Assembly: GCA_020310875.1 (NCBI GenBank)
Contig: CM035439.1
Span: forward strand, 144,012,200 to 144,076,199
Direction: 5' to 3'
Origin: Ceratopteris richardii
Lineage: Eukaryota > Streptophyta > Polypodiopsida > Polypodiales > Pteridaceae
DNA: 64,000 bases
Part shown: positions 20,903 to 33,890 of the stretch, in pieces
How the letters are laid out: every line of letters begins with the position of its first letter
How positions within the stretch are numbered: position 1 is the stretch's first letter
Translations under genes and position numbers: made by a program
The notes under the pieces: generated by a model
The model's database searches: none
Told to the model about the DNA's origin: nothing
What the model saw: the letters and a program-made list of their open reading frames with translations, nothing else

Positions 20903-22694
20903 TTGAAGAATCAAAATAACAGAAGGCAGCAAAACAACTATGCATCCACAAGTGCAGATGATTCTGAGAAGCTGTTTATGGTTCAACATCACATGATGAA
21001 TACGATTTTTGCTGGTGTTTCAAAATCGAATGATAATGTCTGGTATGTTGATTCAGGTGCTTCAAATCACATGACCAGTCATGCAGAATGGTTTAGTAGT
21101 TTGCAGAAAATGCCAGTTCCTGGATATGTTGAAACAAGTGATGATACATCGCATCCTATTGAGCATACAGGAAACATAGCATTGTCTATGGAGGACGGAA
21201 AGGTAAAACATCTCGCTGATGTGCTACATGTTCCAAATATAACAAAGAATCTAGTTTCTATTGGACAAATGGTTGACCAGGGATTACAAGTCAGGTTCAA
21301 TGCTGATGGATTATATATAGAAGAGTACAAGCAGGATGGACGATTGGTTGCCAAAGGAAACAAAGTGGGTAGGATGTTCACCTTAAATGTGAAGATTCCT
21401 GAAATGAATGCAACCATGTTTGCAAAAGGTGCAGGAGTTATTGCAGATATAGAGATATGGCACAAACGGATTGGACATGCAAACTTGCAAAGGCTGAAAC
21501 TAATGCAGTCAAAGGAGATTGTCCATGGACTACCAAATTTCAAAGTTGCTGAAATGCAAAAGGTATGTGCAGCATGTCAGTTTGGTAAACATTCAAGAGC
21601 ATCATTTCCACATGACAAGCATGTTAGATGTTTGGGGTCCAGCAAAGACCACATCTATGGGTGGTTGCAGGTTTTATGTTACTTTCATTGATGACCATAC
21701 ACGCAAAGTATGGGTATATTTCATGAAAAAGAGCGATGTGTTTACTCACTTCCAGAATTTTAAAGTTATGGTGGAAAAGCAAACAGGGAAGTACATTCAG
21801 ACATTAAGATCTGATGGAGGAGGTGAATACATGTCAAATGAGTTTAGCAGTTTTCTAAAAAATCATGGAATTCGGCGTCAGTTTTCATGCAGGTACACAC
21901 CACAACAGAATGGTGTTGCTAAATGCAAAAACAGACATATTGCAGAAATAGCAAGAACCTTAATGGCTGAGAAGAATATGCCTCATTGTTATTGGGCAGA
22001 AGCTGTGCATACTGTTGTATACATCATGAACAGAACTTCGACTGCTGTTGTACATCAAGTTACACATGAAGAGAAGTTTACAGGTAAAAAGCCAAACTTA
22101 TCACATCTGAAAGTTTTTGGCTGTATTGCATATGTACATGTCCTAGATGAATTGAGGACGAAGCTTGATCCAAAAGCAGAAAAGTGTGTCTTCATTGGAT
22201 ACTCCCTTGAGCAAAAGGGATATAAATTTTATAACCCACTCACACGACAGGTAAAGGTGAGCAGAGATGTGGTATTTGATGAAATGTCAAGCTTCTATGC
22301 AGATGCCAAAGAAGGACTGAGTCTTGAACCAAATGACAATGAAAATGTTGAAAGATCAAGTGCAGAATCTCAGGTTTTGAGTGGATCGGATGCATCACCA
22401 AGCAATAGTTCCAACTCAAATCCATGGAGTGGAAGATTACGTGGGAATTTCAGTCCAGCAAATTCATCAAATACATCCAAGAAAGGTAAAGAAAAGCTTT
22501 CTGCTGGTCATAAAACATGTGCAGGTTTTGAAGAAGTTGATGGAGATTCAAGCGGTTCAGAAAAGAGTCTTGATGAGGAACTTGGATTGCCCTCTGTGAA
22601 GGCTCCAGGAGTAAGAAGGGCACATGCAGATGATACAAGGAGAAGTGACCCAGGACCAAGAAGATCTGGGAGGATGCATAATTCAGTGCAATGA
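20903..22694 (+). pseudogene. Copia C protease and integrase
   Basis: Continues the gag frame. Protease has the intact motif WYVDSGASNHMTS near 21045. The pre-integrase region has IWHKRIGHANLQRLKLM and CAACQFGKHSRASF (zinc-binding HHCC). Near 21620 the frame shifts, with part of the usual sequence before DVWGPAK apparently missing. The integrase core then runs FYVTFIDDHTRKVWVYFMKK, LRSDGGGEYMSNEF and RYTPQQNGVAKCKNRHI. Copia elements normally have Glu in GVAERKNR; here it is Lys, so the DDE triad is broken. The C-terminal region and acidic linker end at TGA 22692-22694. Confidence 0.9.
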
Positions 22695-24291
22695 TTGACA
22701 TATGATAGTTACATGGCTCACCATTGTGCCTACATGACAAAGGTAATACAAGATGCTGAACCTTCTTGTTTTGAAGATGCAATTGGTAATGCAGATTGGG
22801 AAAAAGCTATGGATGAGGAGATGGCTGCACTTTATGGAAATGATACATGGAAGCTGGTTCCATTGCCGCAAGGAAAGAAACCCATAGGCTGTAAATGGGT
22901 TTACAAGGTAAAGCATAATGCTGATGGTAGCATAAGCAGGTATAAAGCACGATTGGTAGCTAAAGGATATGCACAGACATATGGCATTGATTATGAGGAA
23001 ACATTCAGCCCTGTAGCTAAAATGTCTACTGTTAGGACACTTGTTGCATTAGCTACAACAAAAGGATGGACTTTGCATCAAATGGATGTGAAGAATGCTT
23101 TCCTACATGGTGAGTTACAGGAAGAAGTATATATGGACCAGCGACAAGGATATGAAGATTCAAAGCATCCAGAATATGTTTGCAGGTTGCAAAAGGCTTT
23201 GTATGGGTTGAAGCAGGCTCCGCGTCCATGGCATGCAAGGATTGCTGATTACTTAACCAGCATTGGGTTTTCTATGTGTGATGTAGATCACTCACTATAT
23301 GCAAGGAAGGTTGATGATGACATCACTATTGTGGCTATTTATGTTGATGATCTGATTGTAGGTGGTGATAATGAAGAAAGCATCAAAGAGGTAAAGAAAC
23401 GTCTTATGGAGGAATTCGACATGAAAGATCTTGGTGTGCTGCGCTATTTCTTGGGCATTGAGTTTATACATACAAAAATAGGTATATGGATGTCGCAAAG
23501 GCAATATGCCTTGAATATGCTGCAAAAGTATGGTATGGCTGATTGTAAGCCAATTTCTATGCCTTTAGATCAGAATTTGAAATTGGATACTACATCAGGT
23601 GAAGCATTGGAAAATGCTACTATGTAGAGGAAAATTGTGGGAAGTCTTATATACCTTACAATTACAAGGCCTGATTTAAGCTAGACTGTTGGACTTGAAA
23701 GTCTGTTTATGCAGGTTCCCAGGAAGCCACATTTGGATGCTCTGAGGCGCACTCTACGTTATGTGAGTGCTACTTTGGATTATGCTTTGTTTTATGAAGC
23801 TGGTGTAGATTTGTAGGTTCATGGATACACCGATGCAGATTGGGCTGGTAGTACTCCAGATAGAAGATCTACTAGTGGCTTTCTTTTCTCACTTGGAGGT
23901 GCAACTATTACATGGAGCAGTAAGAAGCAACCCACTGTTGCTTTGTCGAGTACAGAGGTTGAGTATAGAGGTGCTGCAATGGAAGCATGTGAGGCATCAT
24001 GGCTGGAGATGTTACTTACAGATTTAGGTGTGGAAGTGCAAAAGCCTATCACTATCTATTGTGATAATCTTAGCAGCATACATTTAGCACGGAACCCTGT
24101 TTTCCATGCTAGAACAAAGCATATCGAGGTACATTATCACTTCATCAGAGAGAAGGTATTAGCAGGTGATATTGATCTTGTTTATGTGAGAACAGATGAG
24201 CAGGTTGCTGATATTTTCACCAAAGCACTTGGAGCTGAGAAGTTGAAGAAGTTTCGGAAGATGCTTGGATTACAGGATATGGCGTTGAGCT
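22695..24291 (+). pseudogene. Copia C reverse transcriptase and RNase H
   Basis: Same frame as the integrase. RT motifs: WEKAMDEEMAALYGNDTWKL, GCKWVYKVKHNADGS, YKARLVAKGYAQTYGIDYEE, MDVKNAFLHGEL, KALYGLKQAPRPWHA, and catalytic IYVDDLIVGG. RNase H motifs: [59 protein letters not shown], and the end [11 protein letters not shown]. In-frame stops are TAG at 23625-23627, 23682-23684 and 23814-23816. Confidence 0.92.
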
Positions 24292-24301
24292 TGAGGGGGA
24301 G
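24291..24301 (+). other. Copia C polypurine tract
   Basis: TTGAGGGGGAG ends directly at the TG of the 3' LTR. Confidence 0.9.
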
Positions 24302-24680
24302 TGTTGAGATATCAAGCTCAACATGTGATGATCCAGGATGACACGTACCAGTTTTTTGTTTCTCTGACATGTATAGTGGTCATGCCGGTATATGTCAGGG
24401 ATACTTCATTGAGCTTTATTAGATTTATCTACCGAGAGTGATGGCACATTTGTTTCTTGCCAGCTCACTCATTCGCGGACATTAGGTTTTTCCTTATGTA
24501 CTGGTCTTTATATATTGCACTTGTTGTATTCTTGTTTTTAGGTCATTCTTGTACATTCCTTTTATGTAATAGAAGAAGAAGAAGAAGATCATTCTTCCCT
24601 GTCTCAATTTGTGTGTGTGCTTCTCCTTGAGAGTGAGAGTGTGTGTGTGAGCTCTCTTCCTTATCTCCTTCCTCGTGACA
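24302..24680 (+). mobile_element. Copia C 3' LTR
   Basis: 379 bp, TGTTGAGATATC to CTCGTGACA, about 99% identical to the 5' LTR by eye. Confidence 0.95.
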
Positions 24681-24685
24681 CCATT
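24681..24685 (+). repeat. Copia C target site duplication, right
   Basis: CCATT, identical to 19237-19241. The interrupted Copia D integrase continues from here. Confidence 0.9.
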
Positions 24686-26460
24686 TTGTAGTGGGCTATA
24701 AGGAGCTATAAAATCTCTACAAATTCCTCTAGACTAGCAAAAAAGGCTGAATTTATGTGAGGTATACTCACCCCCATTATCTAAATGTAACACCTTAAGC
24801 TTAGTTACTTTTTTGGTCTCAACTAAAGAAATATATTTTTTTGAAAATAGTGAATACCTCATCCTTTGATTTGATAGGATATACCCAAAAATTTCTAATA
24901 ACATCATCTACGAAAGTGAAAAAGTAAAGAGAACCACCTAATGACCTTGTCGGCATAGTAACACACACATCTGTATGAATGAGATCTAAAGGCTAAATTG
25001 AAGAGTCAATGTGTGTTTTATGCACATTCCTAGTTTGTTTTCCATATTGACAATGCTCACAAAATGAAAAATCAAAGAAAGATAACATAGGTAAGTAGAC
25101 AAAAGGAGAAAGATTTTCCATTCCACTATGAGATATATGGCCCAAATGGCCATGACAAATACAAGCCATAGGCTATCCAGTAACAACTAACAAGTGTTCT
25201 TTTCGTGATACAAAGAAAGGATAAAAGTGAGCCAACTTTGCTTCCTTTTGCAATAACCATATTTCCCTTTGATATGCAAAAGGAAAAAGCATAAAAGAAG
25301 ACCTTGTAACCAAGGTCATCAAGTTGATCAATTGACATCAAACTCCATAATAACGGAGGTACATGGCGTACATTATGCATAGTAAATTTTGAACCATCAA
25401 TGAGCTGCACAACCACCTCTCCAATTCCAACAACATCATATTGGTAAGAGTCACAAAGTCTCACAGTACTTGCAAGAGACTTTGTTGCATAAGTAGAAAA
25501 CCATTCTCTATGTGGTGTCACATGGAAAGAAGCACCAGAATCTAGCAGCCATATGTGGAAAAGAGAATCAACCATAAGAGCCTCAATAGGCATAATACTA
25601 TCAAGTGTCAACACATCAACGTCATTAGAAATAGCATTGATTTCTTAAATCTTGATAGTAAAAGTAGATGGCACAGGTAGCTGTTTAACATGCCCATCAA
25701 CATTCTACCCTTTACCTTTAGCATTCTTTAATGTGTAACAATCTTTCTTCATGTGTCCTTTCTATGACAATAATGGCATTCGATATATCTTTTCCTTGAT
25801 TTACTTCTATTCTTATTCCATTGACCATTCTTTTCCTTGTTCTTGCTCCTGTCATGTTGTTGATTCTTTCCTTGGTAAGAATCACAAACATTATATGCAT
25901 CTCCACTCTGAGTGCCAAACATAGCTTTTCTATGAATCTCCTCACTCAAGACTGCTCCACATAGGTCATCATAGACTAGTTTACCACCAGGTGCACTATC
26001 GCTAATAGTTGTGCAAAATGTATTCCATGATGATGGTGGGTTGCACAACAACAAGATTGCTTTCATTTCATTATCCATTTTATGATCTTGTAATTGAGAG
26101 AATATAGCATCAAACTCATTCATATTAGCAACAAGACTATCTATGTTCTTCATGCAAAGATCATATAACTTTCTCATGAGATACACTTTATTTGATGTCA
26201 CATTATCTGCTAGGTGCAATCGAATGGTTGACCTAGCCATTTCATCCAACTCATCCTAATCATCTTCATCCATGTTAGCAAGATTCTTTAAGATTCCATT
26301 TAGTTGCTTCCATTGCCTCCTCTGAATCATGACATCTTTAATTTGGTTCTTCCATAGAGCAAAGTTTGTGCCATCAAATTTTCGGATCTCAAAATGATCT
26401 TTGCCTTGCAAGTTGTAGCTCCTCTTGGGAACACTCGCTCTAGAATCTGATCCATCAGAC
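24686..26460 (-). pseudogene. Copia D gag, protease and integrase start
   Basis: The other half of Copia D. On the - strand from the right: gag N-terminus near 26250-26450 (FEIRKFDGTNFALWKNQIKD), then gag core (25749-26249; LYDLCMKNIDSLVANMNEF, GGKLVYDDLCGAVLSEEIHR) and a zinc knuckle starting CHYCHRKDT. Protease (25126-25614) has the intact motif WLLDSGASFHVTPHREWF and continues KFTMHNVRHVP. Pre-integrase fragments follow to 24686, e.g. FHFVSIVNMENKLGMCIKHT. Stops (e.g. within EDD.DELDEM near 26255) and frameshifts disable it. Copia F carries the same proteins on the + strand. Confidence 0.87.
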
Positions 26461-26830
26461 GTGCCTGAGATCTCTGCTACGATGATGATAGAGAATTGAC
26501 TAGAATGATAATGGAGCTAGAAGAATCCAAACACCACTAAGACTCAAAGAAGGATGACCAAAAGTCAGATTCTAGGAAAAACTCAAAAGATTCTCCCTAG
26601 AAAAATCGATTTATGAACAACAATGACCAACCAAAAGGATTATGTGAGAATATATGTGCTCATATCATTAAGTGTATCAAGGAGTAAATCGGCCACTATA
26701 TAGTTGACAAAAAAATGAAAAACTTTTGTGAGAGTATACTTTATAAAATGAGCATATGACTAGTGTGAAAAGCTTATAAACCTACAAGTAATGACATATA
26801 TAAACCTGCATAGTCAATCACTAACTCCAC
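26461..26830. other. Stretch without recognised genes
   Basis: It may include the Copia D leader and 5' LTR, but no primer site or LTR edge could be seen. AT-rich, no coding similarity. Confidence 0.5.
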
Positions 26831-27056
26831 TCTTGGACTTTGAGGTCTATGGAAGCATGCGAATAGCAAAAGGAAGAAGAAGAAGCTTGGAGCACAACAC
26901 ACAATATTGAATGTATTACCACTAGAATGTACAAAGTTAAGTGACCCATTAGGGCTATATGCATATATACAAGCTAGGGGAAAAAACTCCTAAAGAGGGA
27001 AAAAAAATGCCCAGTGGTCCTAGTGTGTTCACACACATCACTACCTAAATATAACA
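26831..27056 (-). mobile_element. E1 copia 3' LTR (family E)
   Basis: 226 bp; left edge CTTGGACTTTGAGG (degenerate TGTTGGAG), right edge ATATAACA. A polypurine tract (reads AGGGGGGATTTGT on the - strand) adjoins it at 27057-27071, which makes it a 3' LTR of a - strand element. The same LTR recurs at 27981, 32983 and 61674, and in reverse at 34278. Confidence 0.85.
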
Positions 27057-27980
27057 ACAAATCCCCCCTAGGAGTGATGTGGTGAACAAGGATTTGGCAC
27101 TCAAGTATAAGGAAGTGCCAAACTATATGGAATCAATCCACAAAAGGATGTAAGATCAAAGCTTTGCAGAAAGCTTCAAACTTCTCCCTAGGTAGAGCCT
27201 TTCTAGAAATGTCTACAATGTTCTCCTATGTGGGCACATATGCCAAACTGATGTCTCCAGCAAAGAAGCTCTCCGTGACATAATGATAGTGCACCTCAAT
27301 GTGCTTAGTGCAAACATGGAACACAGGCTTCCTCGCAACTGGCAATGTGATCTGACTATCAATGAAGATGGTGGTGGTAGAAGATTGATTAACACGCAAA
27401 TCAGCCATAAGGTGTCTGAGCCACACACACTCAACAACCACTGTGAAAGCTGCCCTATACTTAGCCTCACAACTAGAAGTGGCCACAGTAGGCTACTTCT
27501 TTCTCAACGAAGATATGCATGAGCTACCATGGATGAAGCAAAAACCACTGGTGGATAGACGAGCATCATAGCAACCAGTGCACTCAGAGTTAGTAAAAGC
27601 ATGTAAATCTGGTGGTCATGATCCCCCCTTGGGATAAAACAATCCAAGTAGTAGAATACCACTCAATTAGTGAAAGATGTGCTTAACCACCTGCCAATGC
27701 TTAACACCTAGGCAATGCATAAATCTACTCATCTATGAGATAGCAACCGAATATCTGGCTGAGTGATGCATAAGTAAATCAAGCATCCAACAGCTTGCTA
27801 ATAGAGAACAACATCAAATCCATCTCCAGGATCATGAAGACTCAACCATAAACCTATCTCCATAGGAGTGGCAATAGGTTTACAGTTTTCAAGGCCAAAA
27901 CCTTGCAATAATGTGTTAATATATTTTGTTTGACACAAAGCTATTCCACCATCAACTTGCATAAATTGAATGCCCAAACA
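27057..27980 (-). pseudogene. E1 copia RNase H and RT end, truncated
   Basis: On the - strand: LGIQFMQVDGGIALCQTKY, LLQGFGLENCKPIATPMEI (RT end, 27798-27980) and ATSSCEAKYRAAFTVVVECV, FIDSQITLPVARKPVFH, HIEVHYHYV (RNase H, 27226-27486). Cut at 27980, where the E2 LTR starts. Stops and a frame change lie between the pieces. Confidence 0.85.
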
Positions 27981-28209
27981 CGTTGGAGTTTGAGGTCTTC
28001 GAAAGCACATGAACAACACAAGGAAGAAGAAGAAGCTTGGAGCACAACACACAACATTGAATGTATTACCACTAGAATATACAAAGATAAGTAACCCATT
28101 AGGGCAATAGGCGTACATACAAGCCGAGGGAAACAAACCCTCTTAAAGAGGGAAAAAAGTATCGCAGTAGTCCTAATGTGTTCATACACATCACTACCTA
28201 AATATATCA
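27981..28209 (-). mobile_element. E2 copia 3' LTR
   Basis: 229 bp, CGTTGGAGTTTGAGG to AATATATCA, followed by the polypurine tract (ACAAATCTCCCC on +). It lies exactly at the break in E1, so E2 appears to be inserted in E1. Confidence 0.88.
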
Positions 28210-31200
28210 ACAAATCTCCCCTTGGACTGATGCATTGAACAAGGATTTCGCACTCATGTATAAGGAAGTGCCAATCTATGTGGAATCAATCCACAAAAGG
28301 AAGTAAGCCCAAAGCTTTGCAGAAAGCTTCAAATTTCTCTCTAGGTAGAGCCTTCATGAAAAGATCTGCAATGTTCTCCTGCATGGGCACATATGCCAAG
28401 TTGATCTCTCCAGTAGAAAACCTCTCCCTGACATGACAATAATGCACCTCAATGTGCTTAGTGCAAGCATGGAACATAGGGTTCCTCGCAACTACCAATG
28501 TGCTCTGACTGTCAATGAAGATGGTGGTGGCAGAAGACTGACCAACACCCAAATTAGTCATAAGGCATCTGATCCACACACACTCAACAGTCGTTGTGAA
28601 AGCTACCCTATACTCAGCCTCACTACTGGAAGTGGCCACAGTAGGCTGCTTCTTGCTCAACCAAGATATGCATGAACTACCAAGCATGAAGCAAAAACCA
28701 GTGGTGGAGACACAAGCGTCATAGCAACTAGCCCAATCAGAATAAAAAAAACCATGTAAATCTGGTAGTAGTGATCCCCCCTTCAGATAAAACAATAAAA
28801 GTATCCGGATACCACTCAAGTAACGAAAGATGCGCTTAACTGCCTACCAATGCTTGACACATGGGCAATACATACACCTGCTCATCTATGAGAGAGCAAA
28901 CTGAATATGTGGAGGAGTAATGTATAAGTAAATCAAGCATCCAACAGCCTGCTGATAGAGAACAACATCAAATGCATCTCCAGCATCATGAAGGCTCAAT
29001 CGTAAACATGTCTCCATAGGAGTGGCAATAGGTTTACCATCTTCAAGGCCAAAACAGTGCAATAATGTGTCAATATATTTTGTTTGACACAAAGCTATTT
29101 TTCCATCAACTTGCATAAACTGGATGTCCAAATAATGATGCAAATGCCCCAAATCAAACGTCTCAAATGAGGCATGCAAATCAGCCTCAAAATCAGCAAT
29201 ATGCTTCTCATGAGGACCAGTGAGCAGCATGTCATCAACATACACAACAATGGTCAGACGCACATCATTAGCACGCTTAACACATAAGGTGCTTTTAGTT
29301 GGACTATTCTCAAAACCATGTGCAATTAGATAGGCATGTATCTTTTCATACCAATCATGTGGTGCTTTCTTTAAACCATAGAATGCCTTCTTTAACCTGC
29401 ACAACCTGGTTTTCATGCCCTTTCTACACAAAGCCAGGGGGCTAAAAACCATACACTTCATCATGCAAATCACCATTCAAAAATGCAGTTTTAATGTCCA
29501 ACTGATATACATTCCAACCATGATGAGCTGTAAGTGCACAGATGTTACAAACAGTAGTCATTTGGCAAGTCAGAGCAAAGGTCTCATCAAAATCAATGCC
29601 TCTTTCCTGAGCATAACCCTTTGCAACAAGCCTAGCCTTATACCTGTCAATTGTTCCATCATGCTTATGCTGAAGCTTGTATATCCACTTAGTGTCAATG
29701 GCCTTGTTGACACAAGGCAAGTCACATAAAGACAAGGTACCATTTTCATTATAGCATCATATTCAGATTGCATAGTAGCCATCCAATTTTTTGAATTTTG
29801 TGCTTCATCAAATGAAACAGGCTCATTCTCATCACAGAGACTAGAGGAAGCCATAGCATAGAAATATGATGCAAAAGAGGCACTATGAGAGCCTAAACGA
29901 GCATGATATGATAGAGGTGCATCTAATTTGTTGTCATGGAAAGTCTACACGAACCATTTTGGCATAGTTTTTGCCTCCTCAATATCAATTCTCTCATCAA
30001 CAAGTGCATCATGTAAATCTGCATCAGAAATGGAATGATTTGCATCATCATATGAAACCTATAAAGGCTGAGAAGTTGCCTCATTAGGACCAGCACTAGA
30101 CTATCCACATCTAAAAAGAGGCAGCAAAGTATCATACATGTCTTGGAGCTAACAGATGTCTCCTTAGTACATGAAAGTAGTGGTTGAATAGCATCTTCCT
30201 CAAAAACAACATCATGGCTAACCAAAATGCATTTAGTATGTGGATGTTACAGACGATAGCCTTTGCTTTTAGAATTGTACCCAACAAAAACACATTTCAC
30301 TAGTTTATCATCCAATTTCTTGTGTTGTTGTTCAGGCAATAATGCATATGCCAAACAACCAAAAACACACAGGTGAGCAACAGATGGCTTATGACCATGC
30401 CAAGCCTCATATGGAGTGATAGACTACAATGCTTTAGTGGGACACCTGTTAAGTACATATGTTGTACACATGATAGTCTCAAGCCAGAAACTATGTGGTA
30501 AAGCCTGACTCTTGACCATACACCTCGCCATCTCCATGAGTGACATGTTCTTCTTTTCAGCAACTCCATTTTGTTGAGGTGTATACGACACTGTACACTG
30601 ATGTTTCATCCCGCATTCAACGAGAAATGCATTAAAGTGAGAAGACATATAGTCCCCCCCCCAATCAAAATAGAGGGTGCCCATTTTACATGCTAACAAA
30701 TTTTCAGCCAAAACTAGAAACTGTTTGAGGCACATAAGCACTTCCGACTTTGCTTTCAATGGATATACTCATGCATGCCTAGAAAAATCATTGATGAAAG
30801 TCACAAAGTAAAGATAGTTCCCAAAAGAGGGTATCTACATACGACCACAGACATCACCGTGAACAAGATTTGAGTAGCTCAAACTGAACCATCTTTTGGG
30901 AATGAGCAACGCTACATTTTGCCCAAAATATAGCCTTCACATACATGTTTACTAGGTGCCTCAAGTTCGGGCTAAGAGGACACCGTTTCAGACTTCTGAA
31001 GACATAGCAAACTAGCAAAATTTAGTGACCAAAGCGTGCATGCCAAATCTTTGCATCTGACATAGCATGAGAATCATGTATTGCACATGTCAAATCATTC
31101 ATATATTTTTCATAGTCTATGAGCTTATACAACCCATGACATAAAATGCCAGAAGAAATAATCACATCTCCATTTTATAGATCATGAATTGTACATCTGT

Positions 31201-32560
31201 CATCAACAAAATTCACAACCAAGCCAATCTTGGCTAAAGCTGAAACTGATAGCATATTCTTCTTGATCCCTGGCATACACAATGTAAAAGAACTACCATA
31301 AGCAGTAGTTAGAATGATCTTACCAACTCCCATGACAGGATAAGAGGAGTTGTTGGCGCATGTGACAATATTCCCCATAGGGGCAGGCTCGAGTGAAGTG
31401 AAGAAAATGCACTATGAGGTAATATGTTTGGTTTCCCTACTATCAAAGTACCAAACATCTGAGTCTACTGCAGACATACAATGTTCAAGAGAAGATGGGT
31501 CAAAATTGCAAATAGTAGTAAACGCCCATTCTTCATTCTGCACTAGATTAGCAGACTCTGTTTTCGGTGTAGAGGCCTCTACAACAACCATTCTAGCCTC
31601 TGTTTACTTTGCCTCTTTAGCAACCAGTTTTGGATTTGCTTTACAATATTTGCAAAATAATTTCTACTTTTTTGTTTTCTTCTCATCTCTATCATCCTTC
31701 TTTGATTGTGCAAAATTAGCATATTTTTGCTTACTAGTAGAAGAGCTCCATTTACCTTTACCCTTCTGACTAGCCAAAAAAGCTTGATCTACAACATGCA
31801 TAATGGACCTGTTCTAACTAGACTGGACTTCTTGCAACAGAACAGAGATTAACTTGTCAAATGTTAAGGCATTTGGATTGCCTTTCATCATCAAATGAAG
31901 AGTGGAAGTAAAACTCTAATATGAATTGGGAAGACCATTCAGAACAATCTCCATGAGTGAATTGTCAGGTAAGACTTCATCAGCAAAAATCAATTGTTCC
32001 TTCAAATCTTTGATCTTTGTCAAGAAACTATCCATGGAATCACCTTCATTCATGTGCTCACACTCAAACTGTTTTCAGAGGTAAGCAACACAAGCCTCAT
32101 TCCTTGCCTGGAATAAAGTGGTAAGTGTATCCCAAGCATCCATAGTTGTTCTACAAGAGTGAATGTGAGGAATAATGGCACGTTGACAGACAAGGCTATA
32201 AATGCATGTGTTTGAGCATCTCTGCCATCGCAACAAATTTGCTATATAGTAGGTGCAATAGGAACCACAACACAAACAAGAACATGAAGAATATTGTCAT
32301 CTTCAACGGCATCTACATCACCTTTAGCAATTGTGTTTGTAGGTGTAATGGGATGTTTTTCGACAACTTGCACAATATTCCATAGTCCTTTTTCAACCAA
32401 TACATGATGCATAATATAGCCTCATAATAAGTAATTGGTACCATCCAACTTATCCTCAACAACCAACATACGGAATACATCACTGCTTTCAGCCATGGCC
32501 ACTCACTAAAATACCCTGATGCAGAAAATTGAGTGTATCTCAAAAAAGTAGAACAAAACT
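28210..32560 (-). pseudogene. E2 copia gag-pol, nearly complete but broken
   Basis: On the - strand from the right: gag (31790-32543; DAWDTLTTLFQARNEACVAY); protease end (31175-31378; VMGVGKIILTTAYGSSFTL); integrase (30424-30759; LYFDWGGDYMSSHFNAF, YTPQQNGVAEKKNMSLMEMA, with Glu kept); RT (28886-29735; IDTKWIYKLQHKHDGT, YKARLVAKGYAQERGIDFDE, VYVDDMLLTGP, QFMQVDGKIALCQTKYID); RNase H (28286-28819; SDWASCYDACVSTTGFCFML, ATSSSEAEYRVAFT, IFIDSQSTLVVARNP). Several stops and frameshifts. The 5' LTR is missing: it ends in the gag leader at about 32560. Confidence 0.87.
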
Positions 32561-32563
32561 AGG

Positions 32564-32982
32564 GCAGACTTGAGTGAATTGAAGAAACTACATTGCGAGG
32601 TAATATGTTTGGTTGCCCCACTATCAAAGTACCAAACATCTTAGTCTATCGCAAACATATACTATTCATGAGAAGATGGGTCATAACTACAAACAGTGGT
32701 AAATGCCCATTCTTCATTCTGCACAAGATTAGTAGAATCTGTTTTGGGTGTAGAGGCCTCTGCAACAACCATTCCAACCTCATTCTTCCTTTCCTCTTAA
32801 GCAGCTAGTTTTGAACAACTCTTTATGACATGATCATTTCCTTTACAGTATTTGCAAAAAAAATTCTATTTTTTTGTTTTCTTCTCGTCTCTGTCATCCT
32901 TCTTTGATTGTGCAAAATTAGCAGATTTCTACTTACTAGAAGAAAAGCTCCATTTACCTTTGCCCTTCTAACTAGCCAGGAA
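32564..32982 (-). pseudogene. E-family gag/protease fragment (E5)
   Basis: A second copy of the segment seen in E2 at 31395-31800 (AGGTAATATGTTTGGTT, CTATCAAAGTACCAAACATC on +). It starts abruptly next to the E2 gag leader and ends at the E3 LTR, so it is a piece of another E element broken by insertions. Confidence 0.75.
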
Positions 32983-33209
32983 TGTTGGAGTACGAGGTCT
33001 ACAAAAGCATGGGAATAGTGCAAGGAAGAAGAAGAAGCTTGGAGCACAACAAACAATACAGAATGTATTACCACTAGAATGTACAAAGATAAGTGACCCG
33101 TTAGGGCTATAGGCATATATACAAGCCGGGAGAAAAAACCTCCTAAAGAGGGAAAAAAGTGCCTTGGCGGTCCTCGAGTGTTGACACACATCACTACCTA
33201 AATATATCA
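32983..33209 (-). mobile_element. E3 copia 3' LTR
   Basis: 227 bp, TGTTGGAGTACGAGG to AATATATCA, then polypurine tract (CAAATCCCCCC on +). It is the cleanest edge example of the family. Confidence 0.88.
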
Positions 33210-33890
33210 ACAAATCCCCCCTAGGAGTGATGCGGTGAACAAGGAGATGGAACTCATGTATAAGGAAATGCCAAGCTATGTGGAATCAATCCACAATAGG
33301 AAGTAAGCCCAAAGCTTTGCGGAAATCTTCAAACTTCTCCTTAGGCAAAGCCTTCGTGAAAAGGTCTACAATGTTCTCCTGTGTGGGCACATATGCCAAG
33401 CTGATCTCTCCAACAAAAAACTTGTTCATGACATAATGATAGTGCACCTCAATGTGCTCAGTGCGAGCAAGGAACATAGGGTTCCTCACAACTGCCAATG
33501 CACTCTGATTGTGAATGAAGATGGTAGTGGAAGAAGACTGACAAAGACCCAAATCAGCCATAAGGCATCTGAGCCACACACACTCAACAATCACTGTAAA
33601 GCTTCCCTATACTCAGCCTCACAACTAGAAGTGGCCACAATAGGCTGCTTCTTGCTCAACCAAGATATGCATGAGCTACCAAGCATGAAGTAAAAACCAT
33701 TAGTGGACACATGGATGTCATAGCAACCAACCTAGTTAAAGTAAAAGAAAAGCACGTAAACCTGGCGATAGTGATCCCCGCTTGAGATAAAACAATCCAA
33801 GTAGCCGGGTACTGCTCAAGTAGCAAAAGATGCGCTTAACCACTTGCCAATGCTTGACACTTGGGCAATGCATAAACCTGCTTCCCTTTA
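33210..33890 (-). pseudogene. E3 copia RNase H fragment
   Basis: On the - strand: VECVWLRCLMADLGLCQS, IFIHNQSALAVVRNPMFLA, HIEVHYHYV, QENIVDLFTKALPKEKFE. The first catalytic Asp segment is broken by a shift near 33600. Cut at about 33890, where a SINE-like segment starts. Confidence 0.85.

Larger units (their letters stand above)
19242..24680 (+). mobile_element. Copia C, full-length LTR retrotransposon
   Basis: The only element in the window with both LTRs, primer site, gag, pol, polypurine tract and a matching target duplication (CCATT). It sits in the integrase region of the older - strand Copia D. Despite young-looking LTRs, its internal frames carry six in-frame stops, at least one frameshift and a lost integrase catalytic residue. 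Confidence 0.95.
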
